In this document: positions 46,282 to 57,097 of the stretch, one piece after another | How positions within the stretch are numbered: the first letter of the stretch is position 1 | How the letters are laid out: the number at the start of each line of letters is the position of its first letter | From: Cytidiella melzeri | Lineage: Eukaryota > Basidiomycota > Agaricomycetes > Polyporales > Irpicaceae | Length of the DNA stretch: 64,000 bases | Reading direction: 5' to 3' | NCBI GenBank assembly: GCA_022592445.1 | Contig: JABYQR010000064.1 | Coordinates: forward strand, 62,001-126,000 | Translations under genes and position numbers: made by a program | The notes under the pieces: generated by a model | What the model was told of the DNA's origin: nothing | What the model saw: only the letters and a program-made list of their open reading frames with translations | The model's database searches: none

Positions 46282-47982
46282 ATGAGGTTCCCGGCAATAT
46301 ACGTGTATGTCCTCAATATTCAACTCTACCCCTACTTTTTAGTCTCATGTCATTGCCCTTGCAGGAACCCTACCTCACAGATCATTCTCGTGGGTGTCAC
46401 CTGGTACGGACTATGCTCAAATGTATCCAAAGGTTGCGCTCATCGAATGTCCGCTCCTTTAGCTTTGCCACAGTGGGAATGTACGTCGCTGTGTCCAACC
46501 TAGGCGCTGGAGGTACTCGCGATGTAGCATTGTCAGACATATCCAACGGCGTCCTGTACGGGATGTTTGCAATAACTGGCCTCGTCAGTGGCGGAATCAA
46601 TAATTGTAAGTTTGTTGTCGATGATGGCTATATCATGCTGCTGAAGCTTGTGACGATACAGTGCTTGGCCCAAAGGTGACGCTTTTTGTCGGAACGTTAG
46701 GATACGCTCTGTATCTGGGTGCTCTCTGGTGGTGAGACCCAAACATTCTACCTTACTGGTAAAGCAGTACTCACCAGCACATAGCTTTCAAGTCCAAGGC
46801 ACCCGCTGGTTTCTCATCCTAGCCGGTGGCATTCTTGGCTTTACAGCTGCACTCCTCTGGTCCGCTCAAGGCTCAATCATGATGAGTTACCCGCTCGAGA
46901 AGGACAAGGGGAAAGCTTTCTCCATCTTTTGGTCTATTTTCCAATCGGGTGCTTTCATTGGCGCTGCTATCGCGCTTGCTATCAACATTAGAAGCGGCGG
47001 GTTGAACGCAGTGTCGACACCGACATACATCGTAAGCTCGATTTGTATTAAAGCAGCGACCGTGAGCTAAGGTTAACCTGCCGTCCAGGCATTCTTGGCT
47101 CTAATCTTTCTCGGCGTCGCATCCGCACTCCTTGTCCTTCCTCCGAACCGCGTAATCCGCGGGGATGGCACGGTTGTCAAAATCGAGGCGTCGTCTAAGG
47201 TCCGCGATGAGATTGTTGGCATGGTCCGTCTCCTCAAAGACTGGAGAACGCTTGCTCTTCTTCCCATGTTCTTTGCCTCAACCTATCCTTACGCATATCA
47301 AGGCTCGGTCAACGCAACCGTGTTTGATGGCCCCACTCGTGCTTTGAACGCAACTTTGGAAGGGGCAGGGTCCATCGTCGGGGCTCTTTTTGTGGGCTTT
47401 TTCGTGCTTGACGCCAAACATCTCGGACGCCGAGCTCGTGGCTATCTTGGTTTAGCGGTCGTGACCACGTTGACGATCGTCATCTGGTCCGTCAGCTTGT
47501 CGTGGCAGGTCACATTCCAACGAGATTACGTCCAGAAACACAACGGGAGCTTCATCAACTACCACGATTCCAACTATGCAGGCAAGGGCACGCTGTACTT
47601 TTTCTACTACTTCAACGACTCTTGCTACCAAGCTCTGATCTACTGGATCATGTCCGCCATGACGAACGACCCGTTTCAGCTGGCTCGCTTTGCCGGACTC
47701 TACAAGGCCGTACAGTCTGCTGGGAACGCAGGGTCATACGGTATGGACGCTGTTCTCACCCCGTTGCTGAACGAGCACTTGGCGAGTTGGACGATGCTGC
47801 TGGTCTCGTTCCCTCTTGCCTTCACTGTGCTTCGCACGATAAAGGAGACAAATTATGACGGAGAGAACGAAATTGATGTTGCTGATGGGAAACCAACTGA
47901 CACCGTTGCTGGCGTCGGCCTGATAATCGAAGAGGTGGAGATAGAGAAGGGTACGGTATCCCGGGCCGAGCAGTCCGTATAA
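46282..47982 (+). CDS. UNC93-like (DUF895) major facilitator protein
   Basis: Multi-span membrane protein of the UNC93-like MFS branch, common in fungi; the substrate is unknown. The start at 46282 gives a 23-nt first exon (MRFPAIY). The second exon reads NPTSQIILVGVT. Splicing from TG|GTACGG to TTTAG|CTTTGCC gives CFATVGMYVAVSNLGAGGTR, the family's first-span motif. Next come FAITGLVSGGINN, LGPKVTLFVGTLGYALYLGA, RWFLILAGGILGFTAALLWS and AQGSIMMSYPLEKDKGKAFS, the last being the conserved loop. FWSIFQSGAFIGAAIALAIN and a long last exon (47095-47982) follow, with FLALIFLGVASALLVLPPNR, FYYFNDSCYQALIYWIMSAM and LARFAGLYKAVQSAGNAGSY. The C-terminus is acidic and cytosolic. Confidence 0.85.
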
Positions 47983-48264
47983 GCTGATCATAGGTATTCG
48001 CAAGTTGCATAATAGTTGTGGCCTGGAACTAAACCGATGAAAATTCGTAGTAAAGCTTTGTTCATATGGTGTACCAGCGATAGGGAACGATAACTCGTTT
48101 GGCTATATGTTTGGCTAAATGGTCTGTAGGAGGGCGGCGCCAGAATCATAGTCGGGGCGTCATCACTAGGGATGTCGCCCGATATAGCAGGTGTCGTAGT
48201 TTCCCTGATTCAGCGAAAGACTTCTGTACCGTTCGGTACGTCATAACATGCCTTGCCAGTGACA

Positions 48265-48274
48265 TATAAAAAGG
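48265..48274 (+). promoter_or_regulatory. TATA box of the ARMT1/DUF89 gene
   Basis: TATAAAAAGG lies about 50 nt upstream of the ATG at 48316. Confidence 0.5.
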
Positions 48275-48315
48275 TGAGCTCTTCAACGTCTACGACCTTC
48301 GCCCGTCTGCACGAC

Positions 48316-50324
48316 ATGCGCCCCGACATCCTTCGTACCGCATCCTCCGTGTCCGCCGCTCCTGCGAGTGGCGGCCCCGATGGCGACTTTGGCAAGATGC
48401 AGCTCAACCTCAGGAATCTACCACAGAAGATGGACTTCACGAAGACTTTGCCCGCAACGCCGGGCTCGGTTAGTGTCGCTACCTGCGTGTTTCCTGCCCA
48501 CGTTGACCTCGCGTGAGCAGATCAACCCAGACAACCCACCGTGGCCTGCGTTCCGTGGTTATCATACGTTCTCGTTTGCGAATGCGACAATGGGTCATCG
48601 TCTGCCTACCATCCTAGGGAAGGCGATAGAAGACGTCCTTTGCACCGTGAACGCGCTTTCGGCTGAAGACGACATCATCGATCTCCTCGCTTGCGTCAAG
48701 CGGATGGAGGTTCTCAAAGCAGAGATGGAGGGAAACGGGAGCTTGCGGACTATCATTGATGACGGTGAGGCAGATGTTGCCATGTGGAACAAGGAGATTG
48801 CGAAGTGGTTTCTAGGTACGCAGTGCTCGACCTTGACGTGACAATGTCTTGCTGAAGAGCATATGGTGTCCTAGGAAAGGATTTCATGAATGCAACATGG
48901 CTTTTTGCGGAAGCATACAAGTATCGTCGGCTCCGCGAGTGTTTCACAGTCAGCCAGAAGTGGGCGGACTATGATGTGTTTTTCAGACAGAAAGTACACC
49001 TCGTCGTTTTTCAGCGCACGCAGTCCTCTGGCACTCACATCATTCTTCGTAGTGCGACACATTCTCTCGCTCATCCGATGCCGTCTTTGAGCTGTCTATG
49101 CGCTTTGCTGAACCATATCAGCATGCTGTAGACCTTTCAGGGAAACAGCATGACATGATGGAGGCTGAGCGTCTCATGTTTATGGAGCTGACACAGAGTA
49201 CGTTACAGTCTTTATAACATTCAAGTTGTTATGTAGCTCAAGCTGCTCCAAGTTTGCCTCTGGGGAAACTCTACCGATCTGTCTTTGCTCATCAACATGA
49301 CGGAAGAGCAAATCAAGTCTTTGCAGTCCACCGGCGGCGAAGCGCTTGCAGCGACAGAGAAGAACATCCTAGGAAATCACATGGATAGGCTATGGAAAAT
49401 AGTTAAAGGGATGAAAGCCAAGGGTACCGAAGGCAAGGGAGGACGAGTCGATTTTGTGCTGGATAACGCCGGCTTCGAATTGTACTGTGATTGTGTTTAC
49501 GGTCAGTCGTCCATTGTCGGGCGCGAGAGCTTTGCTCACAGTTTACGTAGCCGATTTCCTCATCCAGGCTGGCTTCGCTTCTGTGATCCGCTTCCATGGT
49601 AAACGCTACCCGTGGTTTGTTTCGGACGTTACGAGGAAAGATTGGGAGTGGCTGTTGAATACCATGGTGTACGGCTACCTTTTCCCCCAGGCGAGCGACG
49701 TCGAGCGCGAGAGTATCAGAAGGCTAGGTCTGCGCTGGAAGGTGGGTAGTCTGTTGCGATTTTTCTTTTTCAGTTACATAAAGTTTTTCCAGAAATATGT
49801 GCAAGAGGGGAAGTGGGTCTACGAGCAGCATCCGTTCTGGTGCACCGGATACACCTTCTGGGATCTGCACAGCGAGGCCCCGGACCTGTTTTTGCACTTG
49901 TCACATTCCGACTTGGTCATCTTCAAGGGCGACTTGAACCACAGAAAGGCATGTGCATCAAATTTGAGTCATATAGCATTGTCAGATTGACGCGATCTTC
50001 TTATCTGATGGTAGCTCACGTACGATTGCGCTGCTCCCGCCTCCACGCGGTTTGACGAAGCGATTGGATCCATGGCATCTGCGCCGGGTGCCCCTAAAGT
50101 CTGCAGCATGCGTACCATCAAGAGCGATGTTGTTGTCGGACTTGGCGAAGACGGAGATGCTATCGCCGCGAAGCTAGACAGCGAGGAGGGTGGCTGGAAA
50201 ATCAGTGGCAAATACGTACGTGATATGAAACAGCATGCGTGTCAGAAAATTACTGAAATGAACATTACAGGCTGTCGTTCTCGTTTCTGAAGGTAGACCT
50301 GGGGAGACAGTTCGGTTCGCATAG
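48316..50324 (+). CDS. ARMT1-like DUF89 damage-control phosphatase
   Basis: Metal-dependent phosphatase family acting on sugar phosphates such as fructose-1-phosphate; human ARMT1 belongs to this group. The start at 48316 gives MRPDILRTASSVSAAPAS. An upstream in-frame ATG at 48253 lies before the TATA box and is rejected. The body includes HRLPTILGKAIEDVLCTVNA, FMNATWLFAEAYKYRRLREC, then CLWGNSTDLSLLINMTEEQI. The metal/active-site motif VDFVLDNAGFELYCDCVY carries the conserved Asp-Asn. ADFLIQAGFASVIRFHGKRY, HPFWCTGYTFWDLHSEAPDL and the second signature LVIFKGDLNHRKLTY follow. The C-terminal part reads SMRTIKSDVVVGLGEDGD and SGKYAVVLVSEGRPGETVRF. Short introns throughout; TAG at 50322-50324. 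Confidence 0.88.
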
Positions 50325-50946
50325 ATTTGAATCGAAAACCTGGACCAATACTTTTGCATTAGATGTCCCGTAGATACGAAGTCTAGACACTGGTGACTAG
50401 CTTGTGTAGCCTTGCATGAACTTTACAGTAGGGGGGCAATACTGTTAATCATCGTCACGCTATTGCGATCGACGTTTAGTGTACACATGCCGTGCGCTGC
50501 TTGAAGGTCAAATCTTCGCCGTGATCATGGGATTTTAATTTAGGCAACAGACTGGCGTTGTAATTTTTCTGTGAGCGCATTAGCTTCAGTTTGCTCTCCT
50601 GAGTGAGTAGCAGCGGATCAACCGTTGCATGCGCCGCTCCCTTTTTCCATCGTTGCTATTGCTTTCACGCATGGAGTCCGTGGTTAAAATGTCGGAGGAA
50701 CAGTAGCCTGCGGACTAGGCGGTAGATCGCAATCTGACACGTGGCAAATGTCGATTGATGAAGTGCCGCATCTCCGAGTCCCTGGACCCGTAGAACGACT
50801 TGGACGCGCATGACGAACTCGGCCGCAGCGAGCTCACTGGTTATGTAATGTCTCAACCCCCCTATAAATATACAGATGTCTAAACACACCTGCGACCCCG
50901 TCTTTTTATCCTCTTCACAACTGGCCCCACGCGCATTCGAGCCCAA
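50325..50946. promoter_or_regulatory. OLE1 promoter region with TATA box
   Basis: This 622-nt upstream region has a TATAAATA box at 50863-50870, 77-84 nt before the ATG at 50947. No open frame of interest. Fungal OLE1 genes are regulated by fatty acids and oxygen, but I cannot point to a specific site here. Confidence 0.5.
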
Positions 50947-52886
50947 ATGTCGCACTCGGACGTGCCGCCTCCCAGCGCGAACGCGATCTGGTGGACAAAT
51001 GGCGCCCTCTTCGTGTCGATGCACCTCGCCGCTGCGGCGGGGGTGTACTACCACCCGGCGTACAAGACCAGTCGGCCTACGTTGTGCTTGGCGTTTTTCT
51101 TGTGGCAGGCGGCCTGCTTTGGGTCAGTTCTCTGCTCATGCAGGTGGTTTCACAGCTCATTCGAGACTAAGGATAACTATTGGCTACCATCGGCTGCACT
51201 CTCACAAGGCATTCAAGACCGGCACAGCCCCGAGATTCGTGTTGGCATTGCTGGGTGCGAGTGCCTTCCAGGGCTCCATCAGGGTACGCGTAGTTTCATT
51301 GCCCTCGGCGCATGCGTATACGCTAACCATTCTGCTCAGTGGTGGTGAGTGCTATCATGCTTTAAGTGCAAGAGCGCGGCTGAATTTTCTTCTGGCAGGA
51401 CTTTGAGACACAGGTTGCATCACGTTCGTACCACCCTGCTTTCACTCGTGTGACCTCTTTACCTACTGAAATACAGCGATACACCGACGATCCAGTGCAC
51501 GACCCGTAAGAGGAGGTATTTCTGTATCCCACTAGCCGCTAAACTTTTGATGCAGGTATTGTGCCACCCGAGGACTCATGTGGTCGCACATGGGTTGGAT
51601 ATTCTTCAAGCCGACGTACGAAAGGATGCCTCTCATAGAGAGAGACGACTTGGACCGTGACCCGGGTTAGTATCTGCTCTAATTCTCAAAAATCAAACCT
51701 GACGTTTGCGCAGTGGTCCGCTGGCAGCATCGCAATTACAGTACGTCCATCCTCTCGTGATCACACCCGTACTCAAAGAGTATATCAGTCCCTCTGGCGA
51801 TCGCAACAGCTTTTGTTCTGCCAACCATGATAGGCTGGATGTGGGGAGATGCACTGGGAGCGTTCATTTGGTGCGGTTTGGTTGTTCGCATCGCAGGTTT
51901 GTTGGATCCATGCAAGGCTTGCTCTTTCGAGTACTGAGGATCAATGTTCATTAGTCTGGCACTGCACTTTTCTCATCAACTCGTGAGCTACTATTGATTC
52001 GGGAAATGCTGGGTTAGCTCATGAAACATCCCACAGACTGGCACACTGGGACGGCTTGCAACCTTATAGCGACGAGAACACGTCGCGCACGAATCTGGTA
52101 ACCAAATTCAACACGTATCTCTTGTACATACTCATGTGTAATGACCCAGATCCTGGCTATGCTAACTTGCGGAGAAGGGAACCATAATTTCGTAAGCATT
52201 TATCGGTGTCTTTTCCCAGAATATCTCTGATCCTTGACGCGTAGCATGTAAGACTAGACTTGCTCGGAAATTTACTTTTGAGTTGACCACCATGTAGCAC
52301 GCTTTCCCACACGACTTCCGGTCTGGACCTGCCCTACTCGACTGGGACCCTTCCAAATGGATCATCCTACTCTTATACTACTCCGGGCTCGCGAGCGGCC
52401 TCCGTCGCGCTCGAAAGGAGGATCAGGAGGATGCACTCGCTCACATGGCACACCACCACGGATCACATCTCGTCGTCGTTGCTGACACGAAAGACATCGC
52501 CAAAGATGAGCAACCCCTCTCGAGTCTCACACTCGCAGACCTTTGCCGGCTCGTGGAAGTGGACTCGAAAAAGTTTCTATTGCTAATTGGAGACAACGTT
52601 GTGGATGCCGCAGATTACCTCGGAGAACACGTACGTAACCTGAGGATTTTCCCTCAAGTCGCGTTGTTCGTGCTAATATAATCATTTCAACCCATAGCCC
52701 GGTGGTGGTACCATACTCAGCCGATACGCCGTCCGGGTCCCTGCTGGAGAGACGGCGCTATCACGCGCAACGGCGTTGGAACGACGGAAGGAGGCGACGT
52801 GGGCTTTCGAAGGCGGGATGAACAAACATTCGCGCATGGCGAAGACACGGTTGAGGGAGCTGACGATTGGAAAGTTGGTTTTGTAG
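50947..52886 (+). CDS. OLE1: acyl-CoA delta-9 desaturase with cytochrome b5 domain and 3-nt and 5-nt exons
   Basis: ER enzyme that inserts the first double bond into palmitoyl- and stearoyl-CoA. The start at 50947 gives MSHSDVPPPSANAIWWTNGA. His box 1 is GITIGYHRLHSHKAFKTG. His box 2, SIRWWTLRHRLHHRYTDDP, is assembled from exons 51172-51283, a 5-nt exon 51340-51344 (TGGTG), 51399-51423 and 51477-51505. Then come YCATRGLMWSHMGWIFFKPT and VVRWQHRNY. Near the C-terminal core, LAHWDGLQPYSDENTSRTNL is followed by ILAMLTCGEGNHNF, a 3-nt exon CAT (52245-52247) and HAFPHDFRSGPALLDWDPSK. This restores His box 3, HNFHH. The cytochrome b5 tail (PLSSLTLADLCRLVEVDSKK, GEHPGGGTILSRYAVR, AFEGGMNKHSRMAKTRLREL) is divergent but keeps both likely haem His. 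TAG at 52884-52886. Confidence 0.93.
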
Positions 52887-53186
52887 CTGACTGGCAAGAT
52901 TGATTGTGTCATCAAAGTTGGTTGTCTTGTTGTATAGAGGCGTGGCTCAGACTACGACTGTGGAATTGGTTGCCTGTTTTAAAGATAAAGATGTGTTTGT
53001 ACGTACTGTAGCAAGTATAGAATAAGTACGATTTGTTCTCTTCGTTGAGCGCGCAAAGGGTTTTCGAGCAGGTACGCCTTGAGATCGAGAGGTGGCCCTA
53101 CCAGCGATGAAAGCGTATTGCGTGTCATTATGCGCACCTATCGGGGTGTCGAAGTACATGAATTCTCAGAGTCGCACAATCACCAA
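52887..53186. other. convergent intergenic region
   Basis: These 300 nt lie between the stop codons of OLE1 and UTP13 and contain only 3' untranslated sequence. No gene was seen. Confidence 0.4.
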
Positions 53187-56100
53187 CTACGCCATAACAC
53201 CAATACTAGCATCAACGTCCATACCAAACCCCTCCTCCTCCTCATCCGCGTCCTCGTCGAACCGTCCATCGTCCATCTCCCCCAACAAATAATCCACGAC
53301 GTAGCTCTCCTGCACCAGCTTCTCCATCCTCCCCAAATGCCGCTCGGTGTACGGCACGAGCGTCTCGATGAGCTCCCTTAGAGCGGACGCCCCTTGATTC
53401 CGAGTCTCTCTCGCCTTCGACCGTGGCTCCTCAAAACCGCTGACAACCGCCGCAACGGCATTACTGCCCCCTCCCTCCTCATCCTCCTCGCCAAACGCAC
53501 GAGCAATGTCTTCGGCCGCGCGCAGCTTGACGACGGCGTGGAGCACTCGCTGGGCGACGTCGGCTGTCTTGGCGTTGGCGTTCCACGCCTTGACGTGCCG
53601 GAGGAGCTTCGCGAGGTCTGATCCTCCGAGCGTGCGGATCACTTCGTCGACAGCTGGGTGGCCTGTGATCGATGGCGAAGATGGTGATGATGATGATGAT
53701 GATGGGTCCGTTGTGGTGGAAGATGGGAGGTTCTTGAACAAGGTGTACAGACGCCCGGGTTGGTCCATCGCGAGAGCGAGGAGGATGGCGTTCCGGTAGT
53801 CCTGGAGCGACAGGTAGTTGAGGAAGTCTTGTTCCCTTCAGAATTCGTTCGCCAAGATTGTTGTAAATGAATGTAGCATCAATCAATCGGAGAGAAAGAG
53901 AGATAACGTACCTTAACACGAGCTCCGCGCGCTTGGTCTCTTTTTCTTGCTCTTGTTCTGCTGTGCAGTCTTCCCAAAAGGTGACGACTGAGTCCGCTGC
54001 ACCGGACACTATGGTCTTCTCGTCCGAGGTGACGGCTAAGGCCCACACCTGCATTACATTGAGAGTTAGAACCTGCTCCACGAGATGACCAGTCACAGTG
54101 GTGAACCATTACCTTATCCTCGTGGTTGTCCATGGTAGCGACGCATGACTCATCTCTCACGTTCCACAACTTGACCAAGCCGTCGCTCGCAGCGCTCACC
54201 ATCTGCATACCCGCATTGATGAAATCCACACGCAACACCGAGTTTGTGTGTCCTTCAAAGGTCTTTACACACGTAAAGTCGTCCAAATTCCACAGCTTCA
54301 CAGTCTTGTCCCCGCTACCAGTGGCAAGCACCCGTTCCGCTCGACCGAACCGCACAGTCCACACCCCCCTTTTGTGACCTTTGCACGTCCCCAATAGCTT
54401 GATCCCGCCTCGGACAGCACCGCTGTCATACGCCACATACTCGATCTCCCATACCTTGGCTGTCTTGTCCTGCGATCCAGAGACAAGCAAGCGATTGTTA
54501 GGCGCGACGTCGAGGGAGTTGATATCCTTTTCGTGGGCCTTGTGCGTCGCCAAGCTCTTGCACTTTTGTGGCTCAGACTGCGAATTCTCGCAACTCAGAG
54601 GCACGGAAGAGAGGTCCCACATCTTGATCGTCCGGTCTTGGCTACCAGTGAACATGAATCGGAGGTTGCTGTCCAGAGACGCGTCGGAAGAAGCGGTACG
54701 AGATAAAGCGATAGCACCGACGCTCTCTGCGTGCCCTTCGCACACGGCGATGCAGCCCCATTCTGGGACAATTTGCGTCGCGTTGAGCGACGAAGGGCTG
54801 GTGGATGAGTGTACGGGAGCCCATAGTCGTGCGGCACGATCTTTACTGCCACTTGCCAAGACGCGCCCTTGGGCACCGTGGTCGAGACACAGAACGATCT
54901 CTGAATGGCCTGAAAGAAGGCGAGCGTCCAGTGTCGTGGAAGAGTACACGCGTATGAGAGAAGAGTTGGTTGCTAATGCGACGTGCGTGTCCGCGAGGCT
55001 TTCGGAGACGCTTGTTTGGTAAATGAGGTGCGGTGAGAGCAACGCTACGTCGACGATTTCGTCATTGAAGCCGATAATTTGACGTGTCAGCGAGCGGGTT
55101 GTGAGAGAGTGGAATAAGATGTTTTGGTCGGCGTGTATAGAGATTATTGTGGAAGTCGAAGGAACATACCTAGAGCAACATGAGGATCAATCGGAGGCAA
55201 CCGAGACAAGTGCAAAGACTTACAATGCGTCGACTATCTGACGTTGTTCTTCCTGGTCGTCCGTCAGATTATCCAGCGCTTCTCCGAGGGTATACAGAAC
55301 GGATCCATTTCGGGCGTCCCATACTCTAACGACACCCTTCTCGCCGCCGGTATAGATATGCAATTTGGTATTTACTGAGCTAGCTCCAACCAAGTCGTCA
55401 TCCTGTCGCAGTAAACCGACAGCTTCCACCCTCTCTAGCACGGTGATTGTATTGACGAGCTGGGGCGCCCCGTCCTTTTGTTTTCCTTTTGCCTTGCTAC
55501 TTTTCGCGCTCGCAGACTCGGAAGGCTTTGAAGATATATCCCATACCAACACCACTGAGTCTCGTCCACCGCTGACGAGCCATTTGCCGTCACGAGAGAC
55601 ATCCAAGCCTCGTGGAACGGAGACATGTCCTTCTAGCACCGCCTCGGGCTTCGCAGCCGCACCTGACCGAGCAGCGGCGGCAGACAAATCGAATATCCTG
55701 ATTTTCGTGTCGACGCATCCCGTCACGAGTCGCATTTTTCGCTCTCTGTTAACAGACGACGGATCGAAGGGGTAGTCGAACGCAAGCGCGCTGACGACGC
55801 CACCGTGTCCCTTCAGCACATGTGTGACGTACCCGCGTACGATGTCCCATACTTTGACGACACCGTCTGCGGATCCGGAGGCGAGGTAGGTGGAGGTAGG
55901 GTCTGTTCGACAGACATGCACGGGTGCGTCGTGTGCGCGCGACACGACGCGGATCGGCTGGACTGGCCTTGAGGTGGAGGTGGAGGTGTCTTTCGGCAGC
56001 TCATATATCCGAAGAGCGAGTGCCGAGGTGAACAGAATGAGATGAGAAGCGGATGGAGAAATGCACATCGACGTTATGGATTCAGTATCCTGAAGGCAAG

Positions 56101-56384
56101 ACTGCACTAAGAATGTTGGGCTCCGTAAAAGCATGCAGCGCAACGTACCCCTAAAAACCGACATATCTCCCGCCCTTCCTGCACATCTGTGAGGATTGCC
56201 TCTTCCCCTACACAAGTGACCAGTCTGTTACCATCCGGTGTGACTGCGACAGGTCCTCCAGTGTACAACGGCGCGACCACCCTCGATTTTTTGAAGCTGA
56301 AAAGAGGAGCTAAGCAGAACGCATCGTATTCACTTTCGTTTCTACGTACGCTGTCTTCATTTTTGGCCTGGAGGGAGCGGCCAT
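53187..56384 (-). CDS. UTP13: UTP13, WD40 subunit of the U3 snoRNP (SSU processome)
   Basis: Nucleolar component of the UTP-B complex needed for 18S rRNA maturation. The start at 56384 gives MAAPSRPKMKTA. A GTACGT donor and TTTTCAG acceptor then join to FKKSRVVAPLYTGGPVAVTP, the conserved N-terminus. The protein is a tandem of WD40 repeats, including YLASGSADGVVKVWDIVRGY, MRLVTGCVDTKIRIFDL, LVSGGRDSVVLVWDISSKP, FMFTGSQDRTIKMWDLSSVP, LLVSGSQDKTAKVWEIEY, VLATGSGDKTVKLWNLDDF and MVSAASDGLVKLWNVRDESC. The Utp13 C-terminal domain includes VTFWEDCTAEQEQEKETKRA, REQDFLNYLSLQDYRNAIL, LGGSDLAKLLRHVKAWNANA and YTERHLGRMEKLVQESYVVD. A Ser run encoded by (ATG)n at about 53683-53703 and an acidic tail end it. 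The longer ORF upstream of 56384 lacks homologous content. Confidence 0.92.
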
Positions 56385-57097
56385 GGCGGTTAACGTCAAA
56401 GTTGCGCAGGGCGGGCTGCTTGGCATTGCACATTCGGCGTCTACTTCGACTTTTATTGGTCGGAATTGACCGAAATGTAATTTGTGCGCGTTTATCGCCT
56501 GTGTACACACAACGCTTTGTCTGCATACATCGACCTCACCATCATGATACCGTATCAGGTCCATTGACACTAGGCAAGACTTGTAGGATACAAAGGGCTA
56601 TCGAGGACCTCAAGAGTATCTACACAGTACGTTCAGTCCTCAAACTCTTTGAGTCAGTCGCTGATCTTTCGTATCTGTGCCTGTTCTTGACCTGCAACTC
56701 CGTTCATCAGCGGAAGATTGGCGGTCTGGACACAGCTTGCATCTTGCCTTCCAATCTTCCGACGTATACCGGGCTCTCCTTGATCTGCGCCCCGTGATCT
56801 CGTGGTGTGACCCAGGGTTCACAACGTTAACACACCAATACTCTGCGACGAGGATACACATCTGTCATCAAAACCCTAAGCCGCGGGACAGACAACAGTA
56901 ACAGTCGACTACTAGTACAAATCCTTGAACGAACAGATCCACGTCTTGGAACAAATTTTGTTTCCCTGCAGTACTAAATAAAAGGAAAGAGTTCGCCTCC
57001 ATGTGTCCATGGTTGCGTCGCACGTTTAAAGGTGCTCTAAGATGCATCAGACGCCTCGAAAGGCCATAAAATCCCACGTCGTGTCCTCAGACGTCCG
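56385..57097. other. intergenic region
   Basis: These 713 nt hold the UTP13 promoter and the forkhead 3' end. A plus-strand frame over 56189-56797 is mostly antisense to UTP13 exons and shows no family content. No gene is called. Confidence 0.4.

Noticed and set aside
53506..53799. Plus-strand frame with an Asp run opposite UTP13
   Set aside because: Antisense shadow of the UTP13 serine-run exon.
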